Notes: a model not told the origin generated them from the sequence alone. A stretch of DNA of 64,000 bases from Candidatus Marimicrobium litorale (GCF_026262645.1 NZ_SHNO01000001.1:1550001-1614000), one strand, 5' to 3'; positions 53,117-62,811 are shown, counted from the stretch's first letter. Numbers and translations are program-made.

Positions 53117-53737
53117 ATGAGTTTCTACGAAAACAGAATTCTGCCACCGATGATAAGGATTGCCTGTGGCAACGACGCTATCGCGCGCCAGCGGAGGTTG
53201 GTTGTACCCGAAGCCGAGGGCCGAGTACTCGAAATCGGCATGGGCCCTGGACTCAATATACCCTTTTACAATCCAGACAAAGTAGAGAAAGTCTGGGGGC
53301 TGGAGCCAAACACAGGGATGCGCAAGCAGGCGCAGCCGAACCTGAAAGCCGCCCGCTTCCCCGTGGAGTGGCTTGACCTCCCTGGTGAGCAAATACCGCT
53401 GGAAGACAATAGTGTAGATACCGTGCTGCTGACCTACACGCTTTGCACAATCCCGGATTGGCGACTCGCGCTGGAGGGAATGCGCCGCGTCCTTAAGCCG
53501 AGCGGCAGGTTGATCTTCTGTGAACACGGCAGAGCACCAGACCCGGGGGTGCGCAAATGGCAAAACCGACTCAACGGAGCGTGGCGAAAGATGGCCGGGG
53601 GCTGCAACATCAACCGCCCTATAACGGAGTACATAGAGTCTGGCGGTTTTATTATCGGCAAGGTAGATACCGAATACATCCGCAAGACACCGCGCATTGT
53701 CGGCTATACCTACCGAGGCTACGCCGCGATTGCCTAG
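53117..53737 (+). CDS. class I SAM-dependent methyltransferase (UbiE-like)
   Basis: A 206-residue methyltransferase from ATG 53117, where AGGGAA precedes the start; the longer upstream frame has no methyltransferase sequence. SAM-binding motif VLEIGMGPGLNIPFY with the acidic WGLEPN after it, and a post-motif DTVLLTYTLCTIPDWRLALEGMRRVLKPSGRLIFCEHG. This pattern suits small-molecule or lipid methyltransferases of the phosphatidylethanolamine/ubiquinone type. It lies next to a fatty-acid desaturase but on the opposite strand. The acceptor is unknown. Confidence 0.9.
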   Translation: MSFYENRILPPMIRIACGNDAIARQRRLVVPEAEGRVLEIGMGPGLNIPFYNPDKVEKVWGLEPNTGMRKQAQPNLKAARFPVEWLDLPGEQIPLEDNSVDTVLLTYTLCTIPDWRLALEGMRRVLKPSGRLIFCEHGRAPDPGVRKWQNRLNGAWRKMAGGCNINRPITEYIESGGFIIGKVDTEYIRKTPRIVGYTYRGYAAIA

Positions 53738-53816
53738 GGGCGTGTCGACATCGCTATGTCTCGGGGGTGGCTCGTTGACCTCACTCCATTATGTTCGACT
53801 ACGTTTCCCGAAAAGC

Positions 53817-54710
53817 TCACCACACTTGTTTTTTTGGACCCAGCGAAAAGATATCGGTAACAGCGGAGTTTTGCGATTCGTGGTATCGCTGCCTGGACCT
53901 CCATACACTGATATAGCGGTAAAACGGCACGGTAGGATACAGGTGATGCACCAGGTGGTAGTTCTGGTAGAGCAGCACCGGCGTCAGCAACCACTCCATA
54001 CCAACCCGATTTGACGTGCACCTGAAAGGATCGTCTTTACTCTGTGCTTGATGCGGATAGTGCGGTAAAAAATCAAATGTGAGTGCCAAGAAAAAAACCG
54101 TGATGCGCGTCGGGATAAAAAAAAGTAACAGGTAATAGTTCAGCCATCCCGCAAACGTCACTGCAGTAAATATGGCCAGTCCAAACAGTACCGCTAGAAA
54201 CAGTTCTCTGCGCTCGCTCTTCGGCCTCTTCATAAACACCGATGGCTTAAAGTAGTAACGAAAGTAGCTCATGTCCAACGTCACCCATTTCAGAGGCAAA
54301 AGCCAGCGCGTCCCGGTACTGACATAGATATCAGGATCTCGGGCTTCATCGTTGGTGAATCTGTGATGTTGCATATGTATGTAACGAAACATACGGAAAA
54401 ATGGCACCGGAGATAGCAGTGCAGTGGCGATTCGCCCAAGCCACTCGTTCAGTTGACGATTGCTACTCACTGCATTGTGCGATGCATCATGAGCAGGCGT
54501 GAAGGATAGATACACCGCAATCGTATTGAACAGAATCGCCCAAAATAGCGGCAGGACACCCTGCACATAGGCCAATGTTGATACGCTAAAAATTAAAAAG
54601 GCCGCGACAAGAAGCATCACCGTTGGCCACGCCATCACTGGGCGTTGGTTGAGCGCTTCAAAATGTTTTAAATCATCACCTTGATAAGTAAGCACCGATT
54701 CTCTGTCCAT
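53817..54710 (-). CDS. membrane fatty-acid desaturase / hydroxylase family protein
   Basis: A 297-residue integral-membrane diiron enzyme. Histidine boxes HDASH (74-78), HMQHH (112-116) and HLVHH (252-256), separated by hydrophobic helices, are the three-box signature of the acyl-lipid desaturase/beta-carotene hydroxylase superfamily; an HYPH patch lies at 217-220. AGGGC precedes ATG 54710. It is divergent from an AraC gene across a palindrome, so regulation by that AraC protein is likely. Desaturation or hydroxylation of a lipid chain is expected; position and substrate are not readable. Confidence 0.9.
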   Translation of the reverse strand: MDRESVLTYQGDDLKHFEALNQRPVMAWPTVMLLVAAFLIFSVSTLAYVQGVLPLFWAILFNTIAVYLSFTPAHDASHNAVSSNRQLNEWLGRIATALLSPVPFFRMFRYIHMQHHRFTNDEARDPDIYVSTGTRWLLPLKWVTLDMSYFRYYFKPSVFMKRPKSERRELFLAVLFGLAIFTAVTFAGWLNYYLLLFFIPTRITVFFLALTFDFLPHYPHQAQSKDDPFRCTSNRVGMEWLLTPVLLYQNYHLVHHLYPTVPFYRYISVWRSRQRYHESQNSAVTDIFSLGPKKQVW

Positions 54711-54755
54711 TTCTTGCCCTGCGAAAATTCGTTTATGTTCTCAGAGCCTCCTATT

Positions 54756-54772
54756 CTGACAAAAATTGTCAG
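54756..54772. promoter_or_regulatory. palindrome between desaturase and AraC genes
   Basis: CTGACAA and TTGTCAG form perfect seven-base arms around three A's. It lies 46 nt before the desaturase start and 118 nt before the AraC start, a typical divergent operator. Confidence 0.6.
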
Positions 54773-54889
54773 CGGTGATAGAACAGTGCGTGACACAGGG
54801 GGGACAAATAGTGACAATATAGTGGTGGGCGATAAGTTTTTTGGGTCGACGCCTCTTTAAATGACCTCAACATCCCGGATTGCCTGCCT

Positions 54890-55948
54890 ATGCAAAATAG
54901 GAAACACCCGTCCTCTGCCTACGCCCGCATACTGTTTCGGCATTTGCGACTGCGCGAAAAAAACAGTCGGGCGTATTTCGCGGGTACGACTATCACCTAC
55001 GACGAGTTAATGACTCTGGACGGGACTATTCCTCGCGACGACCTGACCCGGATCTACCGCAATGCACTTGCCATCTCCGACCGTGAGGATTTGGGGCTGT
55101 CTGTCGGAACTCAGTTCCAGCTTTCTGCACACGGCCCCCTGGGCGTGGCTACGTTTAATAGCGCTGACCTTCGCACCGGCCTTAAACTGCTCGCCAAGTT
55201 TGGACAAACGAGGACAGATTTTTTCGATATTGCAGTGAATGAGCATATCGAGGGGTTGCAGGTCGATTTTGCTGAAACGTTCGACCTCGGCGACTTACGC
55301 GTATTTGTTACTGAGGCCGTATTGAGCGGCTTTTTTTCTGCCATTACTTTTTTCACAGGCCATAAAAGGTTTACCGGGCAGACCTGTCTTGCGTACCCGA
55401 AGCCCACCTATGCCGAAAAGTATTCCGATCATTTTGGTGAACATATAACGTTCAGTCAGCCCACGACAAAAATTATCGTGCCACAGTCTCTATTGCTCAT
55501 GCCTTCTCCAACAGCTGATCCAGTGCTGTATCAGGAGGCCGTAACGATCTGCGAGCGCCAGTTGAGGGAAATGAAAACAGGTGGGGACGGAGACACTACG
55601 GTATCCGCTGAGGAGGCCGTGTCGATACTCATCCGGGATAATCCGGGCAAAATATGGACGCTGAATCAGGTGGCAGAAAAGCTGTCAGTAAGCCCGCGCA
55701 CACTGATCCGGAGGTTAGCGTCGGAGGGCACGAAGTTCCAAAACATCAGAGACGAGTTGGCAAAAAAGCAGGTCGCCAACTACCTGACCGATGCAAACTT
55801 GTCCGTTGAAAGCATTGCATATTTGATGGGCTTCAGCGACGTATCGAGTTTCAGGCGCAGCTTCAAACGCTGGTTTGGAGAAACACCGTCACAGTATGTC
55901 GCCAGAACCAGAGGAGCCTCCAGCCGCGCGCCCCAAAAAGGTGCTTAG
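54890..55948 (+). CDS. AraC-family regulator (arabinose-binding-domain-like N-terminus)
   Basis: A 352-residue AraC regulator. The N-terminal 200 residues resemble the PF12625-type ligand domain (LGLSVGTQFQLSAHGPLGVATFNSADLRTGLKLLAKFGQTR) found in regulators such as OruR and GadX-like catabolic activators. The C-terminal HTH_18 domain includes WTLNQVAEKLSVSPRTLIRRLASEGTKFQNIRDELAKKQVANYLTDANLSVESIAYLMGFSDVSSFRRSFKRWFGETPSQYV. It is divergent from the desaturase and probably activates it through the palindrome at 54756. Confidence 0.92.
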   Translation: MQNRKHPSSAYARILFRHLRLREKNSRAYFAGTTITYDELMTLDGTIPRDDLTRIYRNALAISDREDLGLSVGTQFQLSAHGPLGVATFNSADLRTGLKLLAKFGQTRTDFFDIAVNEHIEGLQVDFAETFDLGDLRVFVTEAVLSGFFSAITFFTGHKRFTGQTCLAYPKPTYAEKYSDHFGEHITFSQPTTKIIVPQSLLLMPSPTADPVLYQEAVTICERQLREMKTGGDGDTTVSAEEAVSILIRDNPGKIWTLNQVAEKLSVSPRTLIRRLASEGTKFQNIRDELAKKQVANYLTDANLSVESIAYLMGFSDVSSFRRSFKRWFGETPSQYVARTRGASSRAPQKGA

Positions 55949-56181
55949 GCGCTTCTTTTAGCTGTTGTTGGCTACCGCTGCCATCGCCGAGTCAGTGCAA
56001 TAAAAGCCTTCAGGTAGCGAGGGAAACACTTAACAGCGAGGCTAGATTGACGCACCCACGCGTGACTGGCGAAATGACCTGCCCCAGACGCGGCCCCTCG
56101 TATTAACAAGGCTTGTTGTTCGGCATCGCCCATCTATTTGCTCTATACTTCGCGCTCACTTATTACGGTTGATCCAGTATC

Positions 56182-57930
56182 TTGAAGACAACAACTACCA
56201 AACCAATGAATGACTTGCTCAGCGCTATGGCTGTCAGTGATGCACTTGTGTACCTTACGGACGCGACCGGTAACACGATTTTTGTCAGCGATCAGCTAAA
56301 ACTCTGGCTGCAGAGTGACACGCAGCTGTTGTCGAGTGAAGGAATAATCAAGAGAGCGGATCGCCATTGGACTGTTCGTCACCATAATTTGCCCAACGGC
56401 CAAATCGCTCGCATTGTATGCCCCAAGGAGCCCGATGATCGAGCTCTACTGGAGAAGAGCCATATTCTCGAAGCCCTGGTCGAGGCCGCGCCTGTGGCTA
56501 TCCTCACGCTCGATTTGGATATGCGTGTCACTATGTGGAATCCAGCCTGCGAAAAAATTTTTGGCTGGAGCGAACGCGAGGTACTGGGTCAACCTTACCC
56601 GCTGGTTCCAGAAGACGAGTGGAGCCGCTTCGAAGGGTTCTACAAAACGGTCATCGAGGGTCAGGGCTTTACTGGCGTTGAGGCCGAACGAACTCGAAAG
56701 GACGGTAAACGCATCTTCACTGCTATCTCTACAGCACCAATACGGAGGGGCAATAATGAGATTGTCGGTGCTATGGCTGTCCTTGAAGAAATCACGGAGC
56801 GCAAGCAGTTGGAGGCACGCGTCGAACAATCGGCACGGCTGGAATCAATCGGTCGCTTCGCTGGCGGCGTCGCTCATGATTTTAATAACATTCTTACGGT
56901 AATTTTGTCTTACGCCGAGACCCTCCTTGAACAGCCCAACGCCACCATGGTTTCGCAGGCGGGCGAAGCGATCCAGCACTCTTGCACGCAGGCCACAGCG
57001 CTTACACAACAGCTGCTCGCATTTTCCAAACGTCAGGTCATGCGGGTAGAGACCGTCGATCTCAACGCTGTCATCCTGGCCACTGTTAGCATGCTTGACC
57101 GGCTCATCGGCACTGACATCATCATTCGTACAGACCTCACCGCGAACGAAGCGTGGATACAGGCCGACCCATCGATGATCGAGCAAGTGATCATGAATTT
57201 AGCCACCAATGCGCGTGACGCCATGCCCAATGGTGGGCAACTCAGCCTGTCGACAGTGCGTAGACAAGTCGACGGGGCGCCCTGGATACAGCTCTCGGTC
57301 GCAGACACTGGCTGCGGGATGGACCAGCAGACCATTGCTCGTATCTTTGAACCTTTTTTTACCACGAAACCGGCGGAAAAAGGCAGCGGCCTCGGCCTGG
57401 CGTCTGTTCACGGCATCGTGCAGCAAAGCGGCGGTGAGGTGGACGTCGCCAGTAATCTGGGCGCTGGCACCACGGTTTATATCACGATCCCGGTCAGTGG
57501 CGCACCTGCGCAATCGGGGCGCGATCTCGACAGCCCTGTACCCATCTCCATTGGAGCCACGATTCTACTCGTCGAAGATAATCAACAGGTCCGCGACATG
57601 CTCATCAACATGCTTCAAGTTAACGAAAACCGGGTGCTTTCCGCAGGCGACGGCATTGAAGCACTGGAGATAGCTTCCGCATACGATGGTAAAATTGACC
57701 TGTTGCTTACCGATGTCGTGATGCCCAGGATGGGAGGTGGTGAACTGGCTCGCCGTCTGCGCAGACTGCGCCCGGCAACCAAAATTATATTAATGTCAGG
57801 ATACGCTGACGAGGAATTGGCAACGCAAGGTATGGAAGCAGCGGATCACTTCCTTCACAAACCATTCAGGTCCTCACAGGTTCGTGAGATCATTGATAAA
57901 GCGTTGAGAACGGTTGAGCGCGCTGTTTAA
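56182..57930 (+). CDS. PAS hybrid histidine kinase with receiver domain
   Basis: A soluble 582-residue protein with no membrane segment. PAS domain at about 95-205 (APVAILTLDLDMRVTMWNPACEKIFGWSEREVLG). Kinase core: dimerisation box with phospho-acceptor His232 in FAGGVAHDFNNILTV, then N, G1 and G2 motifs (NLATNARDAMPNGG, ADTGCGMDQQTIARIFEPFFTTK, GSGLGLASVHGIV). C-terminal receiver (ILLVEDNQQVRDM) with phospho-acceptor Asp511 in LLLTDVVMPRMGG. The start at TTG 56182 or ATG 56206 is not settled. The GGVAHDFNN family is common in marine proteobacteria. No cognate regulator is adjacent, so phosphotransfer partners are unknown. Confidence 0.93.
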   Translation: MKTTTTKPMNDLLSAMAVSDALVYLTDATGNTIFVSDQLKLWLQSDTQLLSSEGIIKRADRHWTVRHHNLPNGQIARIVCPKEPDDRALLEKSHILEALVEAAPVAILTLDLDMRVTMWNPACEKIFGWSEREVLGQPYPLVPEDEWSRFEGFYKTVIEGQGFTGVEAERTRKDGKRIFTAISTAPIRRGNNEIVGAMAVLEEITERKQLEARVEQSARLESIGRFAGGVAHDFNNILTVILSYAETLLEQPNATMVSQAGEAIQHSCTQATALTQQLLAFSKRQVMRVETVDLNAVILATVSMLDRLIGTDIIIRTDLTANEAWIQADPSMIEQVIMNLATNARDAMPNGGQLSLSTVRRQVDGAPWIQLSVADTGCGMDQQTIARIFEPFFTTKPAEKGSGLGLASVHGIVQQSGGEVDVASNLGAGTTVYITIPVSGAPAQSGRDLDSPVPISIGATILLVEDNQQVRDMLINMLQVNENRVLSAGDGIEALEIASAYDGKIDLLLTDVVMPRMGGGELARRLRRLRPATKIILMSGYADEELATQGMEAADHFLHKPFRSSQVREIIDKALRTVERAV

Positions 57931-58224
57931 TTGTCTTACAGCCGAGATGCGCTGCATTAAGAGAAAGAGCTTTAAGGTGCACCGACGTGTGCGGCTATTG
58001 CCTTCGCTCTGCCAAAGCCATCAATAAAAAAGTATTTCGAACCGATATCCATCATTATCATTTCTGTTAGACAGCCGGGCTAGCCAAGATAGTTACAGGC
58101 GCAAGACATCGTATTGAGCGGGCGACTTGTGCATAATCAGGTTTTTATATGTCTTATGCTGGACCTGCAAAGGCCTGGCTTGCACGGACACTGCTTTGGG
58201 TCAGTAAGCAATGGGGGGCTGAGA

Positions 58225-59448
58225 ATGAGAGGGAAAGCCTCGGAGAGCGGACCGAGGAACTTCAGGGCCTGGTGGCCATGGTGCGCCGCAGTCCTTTTTC
58301 TTCTTTGGCAGGTCGACTTCCAATTCGCCTATGGTTTTTTTGCCGAATCGATCCAGCAGGAATTGCGCCTGACTGCGTTTGAGACTGCGGCGATTTCATT
58401 GGCTTATCTTCTTTCCTATGGCCTGATGCAATTACCGGCAGGGCTTCTGCTCGATCGATTTGGAGCACGACGAGTCCTTCCGATTGCGGCGGGTTTTTCT
58501 GCCCTGTCGGTCTTGCTGTTTGCCCAAGCACAGGGCTTCTGGACGTTACTGGGAACACGAATTCTGGCGGGGGCCTTCATGGCCTTTGTGTTTCCTGCCA
58601 CCGGAAAAATCGCGCGCAATCGTCTCCCCGCTCATCGCTTTGCGCTAGCGATGGCGATTGCCGACATGTGCTTTGGAATCGGTGCCGTTTCGGCCGTGTT
58701 CATACCAGCCTTCTTTACGGATACTCCCTGGCGTTTACTCATGCAGGGGCAGGCATTTCTCGGGCTGGGCTTGGGGGCCCTGCTCTGGGTGACCCTGTTT
58801 TTCACAAAACCTGACCACACTCTGCCGCAAGCAGCAGCAAGCGCCACGCGCAGCATTGCAGATTCGCTCAAACGCCCCTTTGTGCGTCTGGGAATAGGAC
58901 TCTATATCTGGGGCGCAGGGCTAATCCTCGGCTTCGGTGGATACTGGAATGTGAAGCTTCAGCGGGCCTGCGGTTGCAGCACAGCTGAGATCTCGACACT
59001 GGAGCTGGGGCTTTTCTCCGGTCTGGCCGCGGGTATGCTGGTGGCGGGCATCCTCGGGGCGCGTGTCGAGCGTTTGCGGAACATTTTTCGCATCTCGACG
59101 ACCCTAACCCTCGTATTGATGACGGTAACCCTGGGGGTTTCGACGACTGCTTCCACCGATCAGCTGCTGGTCTTGATGGTCGCCCTGGGCCTACTCATTG
59201 GCACCTGTTCGCTAAGCTTCGCGGTGGCCTGCCTTGGACTTCCAGCGAACCACGCTGCAACGGTCGTGGCAATCGTCAACGCCGGGGGCTGTTTGAGCGG
59301 CGCTCTTCTGCAGGCGCTTCCAATCTGGCTAGGCGAAGGCAACGCCACTTTTTCCACCATCAGTATCACCTATTTTGGCATTGCCATCTTCGGTGCCTGG
59401 ATCGCCTGGCGCATGCCGCGTTTAACGAATCCAGCTGAGTCCCCATGA
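58225..59448 (+). CDS. major facilitator superfamily transporter
   Basis: A 407-residue membrane protein with 12 hydrophobic helices. The loop 2-3 motif LLDRFGARRVLPIAAG is the MFS signature, and AGAFMAFVFPATGKIARNRLP gives a GRxxG-like helix. I start at ATG 58225 (GGGGGG upstream) instead of the upstream start whose extra 37 residues look unrelated. It could export or import a small organic compound or act in efflux; the substrate is not deducible. It is not clearly in an operon. Confidence 0.92.
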   Translation: MRGKASESGPRNFRAWWPWCAAVLFLLWQVDFQFAYGFFAESIQQELRLTAFETAAISLAYLLSYGLMQLPAGLLLDRFGARRVLPIAAGFSALSVLLFAQAQGFWTLLGTRILAGAFMAFVFPATGKIARNRLPAHRFALAMAIADMCFGIGAVSAVFIPAFFTDTPWRLLMQGQAFLGLGLGALLWVTLFFTKPDHTLPQAAASATRSIADSLKRPFVRLGIGLYIWGAGLILGFGGYWNVKLQRACGCSTAEISTLELGLFSGLAAGMLVAGILGARVERLRNIFRISTTLTLVLMTVTLGVSTTASTDQLLVLMVALGLLIGTCSLSFAVACLGLPANHAATVVAIVNAGGCLSGALLQALPIWLGEGNATFSTISITYFGIAIFGAWIAWRMPRLTNPAESP

Positions 59449-59581
59449 GAGGGGTGGCTGCCAGAGACGTTGGGGCATTGATTTAGCGCGACAGCGAGCA
59501 TGCGAAGAGATTTACTCACAACAGCCCTTTTAATTGTCCTATACTCTGGCACCATCTGAGACTCTATATGTGGAGATAATA

Positions 59582-60055
59582 ATGAAACGACTCTTTTTAT
59601 GTACGGTTGCCGCGCTACTGTTTAGCGGTCCCGCGGCGGCAGAATCTACCTTGAGCATTACCCATGGCCCAACGCCAGCGCCTACGATTCTCGACATGGG
59701 ACAAAAGGGTGATTCCGTGGGTGATGTCCGGATTTGGCGGTTTAGCGCCAGGTCGTCCGATAATCAGGATGTCATGATGGATTGGCTGATGACCACTACC
59801 GGCTATGCAGCACACACAAAGGAGCTTGAAAGTCGGGTCACACTCTCGGTTGTTTCTTTCGATGTTAAAGGTAAGGATACTATCCAGCTACAGGGCGTTG
59901 GTCTGTATCCCATTACTGGATCGACATTAAAAACTGAGGACATTTTGGAGCGTGCAGTGATTGGAGGAACCGGAAAATATATAGGCGCTAGCGGTGCCGT
60001 TACCTCCACACATCTGGCTGATGGTTCCTGGCGGCATGTCTTTCATTTAGACTAA
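59582..60055 (+). CDS. exported allene-oxide-cyclase-barrel-like protein
   Basis: A 157-residue protein with a clean signal peptide (MKRLFLCTVAALLFSGPAAA) and GGAG 7 nt before ATG 59582. The C-terminus VIGGTGKYIGASGAVTSTHLADGSWRHVFHLD matches the closing strands of the dirigent/allene-oxide-cyclase barrel (AOC_BP) family. The middle is beta-rich. Plant relatives bind lipid-derived substrates; bacterial ones are not characterised, so a periplasmic lipophilic-ligand-binding or isomerase role is possible. It precedes an alpha/beta hydrolase by 89 nt, perhaps in one operon. Confidence 0.75.
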   Translation: MKRLFLCTVAALLFSGPAAAESTLSITHGPTPAPTILDMGQKGDSVGDVRIWRFSARSSDNQDVMMDWLMTTTGYAAHTKELESRVTLSVVSFDVKGKDTIQLQGVGLYPITGSTLKTEDILERAVIGGTGKYIGASGAVTSTHLADGSWRHVFHLD

Positions 60056-60144
60056 ACGTAGGCTGTGAAGGTCACCCCTGAAGGGGCAAACATCATCGCT
60101 TGACGCATGTTACGATCCGATAGAAAGCGCGCAGGACAAACATA

Positions 60145-61083
60145 ATGAGACGACTGGTGACGTTTCTGATTTGGGCCATTATCGCCCTCCTGCTGGTAGC
60201 GATAACGGCCTACCTGCTGGCCCGTTCCGGCCTCAAAGATATGGATCAATCTGCCAGGACAGAACTGGGAGGTGACTATCTGGAGACCCCCCGCGGCATC
60301 CTCTCCTACTCTCGTCTCGGCGACGAAAAAGCCCCTGCTATCATTTTGGTTCATGGCTTCAGCACACCAAAATTTGTCTGGGATCAGATCACCCCAGAGC
60401 TTCTTAAAGCCGGTTATCAGGTTATCGCTTACGATCACTTCGGCCGGGGCTTCTCTGATCGGCCGGAAGGCCCCTACAATGCTGGCCTCTACCGGGATGA
60501 ATTGTCTTCACTGATCTCCGGCCTGCAACTGACCACTCCCCTTGCTCTGGTGGGTTACTCCATGGGTGGAGCCAACGTGGTTGACTACGCAGCCACCCAC
60601 CCGGACCAGATTAAACAGCTCGTACTTATTGCACCGGCGGGGTATATGGGAGCGACAGATTACGCATCGGTTCTGTTAGCTCCGGGTGTCGGCGAGTGGC
60701 TGTTTACCGTATTCGGACCATATTATGCTCACAGCAGTATCAAGGCAGAGGTAGACGCGGAACGAGCCCCCGGAAATATGCTCACGTTGTTTGATGCACA
60801 GGCTGGCTACAAGGGCTACTCCGACGCATTGCTTTCAACGTTACGCCACTACCCCATGGGCGACTTCGGCGACCGCTACCGAGCGCTGGGCGCAACGAAC
60901 ATTCCCGTGACCGCGATCTGGGGAACGGCCGACAGCATCGTACCCTATACCGGCGCGGCGCTTATGGCCGATGCAGTGCCGCAGATGGAACTGATCACGC
61001 TGGAGAACGGCAATCATAATATAACGTTTGGCCAGCCCGCCGCCGTCGCGGACGCACTTTTAAAGGCTCTCAAGACACCCTGA
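60145..61083 (+). CDS. membrane-anchored alpha/beta hydrolase
   Basis: A 312-residue hydrolase with an N-terminal membrane anchor (MRRLVTFLIWAIIALLLVAITAYLLA). HGFSTPKFVW (oxyanion HG), YDHFGRGFSDRP, the nucleophile Ser in VGYSMGGANV, the acid in IWGTADSIVPY and His in GNHNITFG. It resembles MhpC/lipase-like hydrolases acting on esters or ketones. AGGA is 9 nt before ATG 60145. It follows the AOC-barrel-like gene in the same direction. The substrate is unknown. Confidence 0.9.
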   Translation: MRRLVTFLIWAIIALLLVAITAYLLARSGLKDMDQSARTELGGDYLETPRGILSYSRLGDEKAPAIILVHGFSTPKFVWDQITPELLKAGYQVIAYDHFGRGFSDRPEGPYNAGLYRDELSSLISGLQLTTPLALVGYSMGGANVVDYAATHPDQIKQLVLIAPAGYMGATDYASVLLAPGVGEWLFTVFGPYYAHSSIKAEVDAERAPGNMLTLFDAQAGYKGYSDALLSTLRHYPMGDFGDRYRALGATNIPVTAIWGTADSIVPYTGAALMADAVPQMELITLENGNHNITFGQPAAVADALLKALKTP

Positions 61084-61236
61084 GCTCGCTGTAGACAATT
61101 GAGGTCTCTCAGCCTGTTTCTCATGGGATTCCAGATTCACCGCCGTAGTCCCCAGCTGACTGAGGCAGAGACTTTATCGCCTCAATCTTGGCAGACACTC
61201 GTCCGAAGCGAGCCGAGTGAGTACGGCCTTTGGACC

Positions 61237-62517
61237 TCAATCCCAGAACCCGTAACCCTGCGTCAGGAAATCAAAGACGTTTTGACTCTCAGGCAGAAAC
61301 GTACAGGTGTATACCTCTTTTTCTTGCGGCGGATAGGGTACCGGCACTGCACCGCCGGCATCACCACAGCTACCCCCCTCCTGTCGCGCTGGAAAAGCGA
61401 GAATCTCCAGCTGTGGCAAATCTATCAACTTGATGTTTTTTACGATAAATTCGCGACCGGTATAGCGATCGCCGATACTTTGCTCAGACCACGGCGTACA
61501 TGCGAAGGGATTAGCCGCCGTGTTGAAACCCAGGCCAACACCCGTGTTAAACGGATTAGCGTCTTGGCAAAAAGCCAGGGCAGCACGAAGCGGCCCTACC
61601 AGTATCGAGTACTCCATATTGTTCGCCAGATTGGGCGCGAGGTAGCTGTTATTAAAACCGTCAAAGCATTGCTTTGACGAGATTGCACAGTTCTGGCTTC
61701 CCACTTTGCACGCTGGCACGTTCTCACCTGTATTGAGTTGTACCGTGAAGCCCAATGCCATCTGCACCTCCGGGCTGCAGCTTCCGGGGTTCTCCGTCGA
61801 CGGCCACTCTCGGTTGGGATAAGTACCCGAGCCGGAGCATCCGGTTAACTTCGTAAATACATCAACAACATCTTCCTGAACGGACATTTTTGTATAGGGC
61901 TCGACCATGAGTCGCCCCAGCTCCAATGGCACAAAAACCTCGAACTCCTCCTCAAGAATCTTGAACCATGCTTCAAAGGACGGCACTTGCACCTGCGCAT
62001 CTTGTGGCAGCGTATACGCGGCAAGAATCAGCGAAGACACCGGATTGTCTGCCACGTATGGCCGCACGTAAACCGGGAAGCCAATGAAGGTGTCAATTGC
62101 TGTGAGCATTTTTATCAGAATCGACGGGTTATTAGATTGTCCCCATCGTCTATTGAGCTCGAGGTAGCGATGCGCGTTGGTACTGCCGTTGGCCCAGGCA
62201 TACTGATACTGCTCTGGATAGAGCCTCTCGCCGCCCTGTAAAGACGTCACATAAAGATCAGGGGAGATGCAGTGTTCCGGAGTGGTTTGAAAACTTGCGA
62301 CTGCCGCCGCATAGTCAGCGGGTGTCTCGATTCTCAGCGAGCACGCCACCGATGGTTGATCGATTGGCTGTGCACTGCAAAACGCTGGCGGACCGTTAGC
62401 GCTCGACGCGCTGGAGTTGCTATTACTATCGCATCCACACAGTAATGCCGCTGCTGCTAATACCGTGAAAGACGCAAAGCGTCCCACCGTTTGTTGATAT
62501 GAAGATGAAGGAAACAT
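61237..62517 (-). CDS. probable lipoprotein, unknown function
   Basis: A 426-residue protein with a lipobox (LLCGC, Cys29) after the signal FTVLAAAALLCGC, then a Ser/Asn-rich linker. The rest is rich in aromatic residues and has about 15 cysteines, several in pairs (PACKVGSQNCAISSKQCFDG), suggesting periplasmic or outer-membrane disulfides. The domain QYAWANGSTNAHRYLELNRRWGQSNNP is not one I recognise. No neighbour helps. Confidence 0.75.
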   Translation of the reverse strand: MFPSSSYQQTVGRFASFTVLAAAALLCGCDSNSNSSASSANGPPAFCSAQPIDQPSVACSLRIETPADYAAAVASFQTTPEHCISPDLYVTSLQGGERLYPEQYQYAWANGSTNAHRYLELNRRWGQSNNPSILIKMLTAIDTFIGFPVYVRPYVADNPVSSLILAAYTLPQDAQVQVPSFEAWFKILEEEFEVFVPLELGRLMVEPYTKMSVQEDVVDVFTKLTGCSGSGTYPNREWPSTENPGSCSPEVQMALGFTVQLNTGENVPACKVGSQNCAISSKQCFDGFNNSYLAPNLANNMEYSILVGPLRAALAFCQDANPFNTGVGLGFNTAANPFACTPWSEQSIGDRYTGREFIVKNIKLIDLPQLEILAFPARQEGGSCGDAGGAVPVPYPPQEKEVYTCTFLPESQNVFDFLTQGYGFWD

Positions 62518-62554
62518 GGACTTATCTCGTGTTGATGATAGTGGTGAGAAACAC

Positions 62555-62586
62555 TTTGGCTACTGATAACTTTGGCTACTGATAAC
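62555..62586. repeat. tandem duplication of 16 bp
   Basis: Two exact copies of TTTGGCTACTGATAAC in a non-coding gap upstream of the lipoprotein gene. Confidence 0.9.
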
Positions 62587-62726
62587 TTAGTCTATTCTGT
62601 ATAAAAAATATGCACATGGCGAAAATATTTGGATGATATCCCGCCGAATATGGAAGCTGATGATCAACTTCTGGGCACGCGCAGGAATCGGTATTCGAGA
62701 CGACCGCATTTGAGATACGCATCAAA

Positions 62727-62811
62727 CTCTCGATGGACAAAGGAAGTCAGTAATCGGGCCAAGTCAGCTCCCCGACTAGTGGCTGGCGAAATCGCCGTTA
62801 GAGAAAACTGG
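62727..62811 (+). repeat. diverged copy of recombinase-end sequence (repeat 1)
   Basis: Aligns over about 85 bases with 63909-63996, in the same direction: CTCTCGATGGAC... matches CTCTCGATTGGAC..., and CTAGTGGCTGGCGAAATCGC matches CTAGTGACTGGCGAAATCGC. Carries the hairpin GGCGAAATCGCC. Confidence 0.65.

Noticed and set aside
56062-56075. 14-base match GTGACTGGCGAAAT to the recombinase-end repeat
   Set aside because: Too short and without flanking similarity; may be chance.
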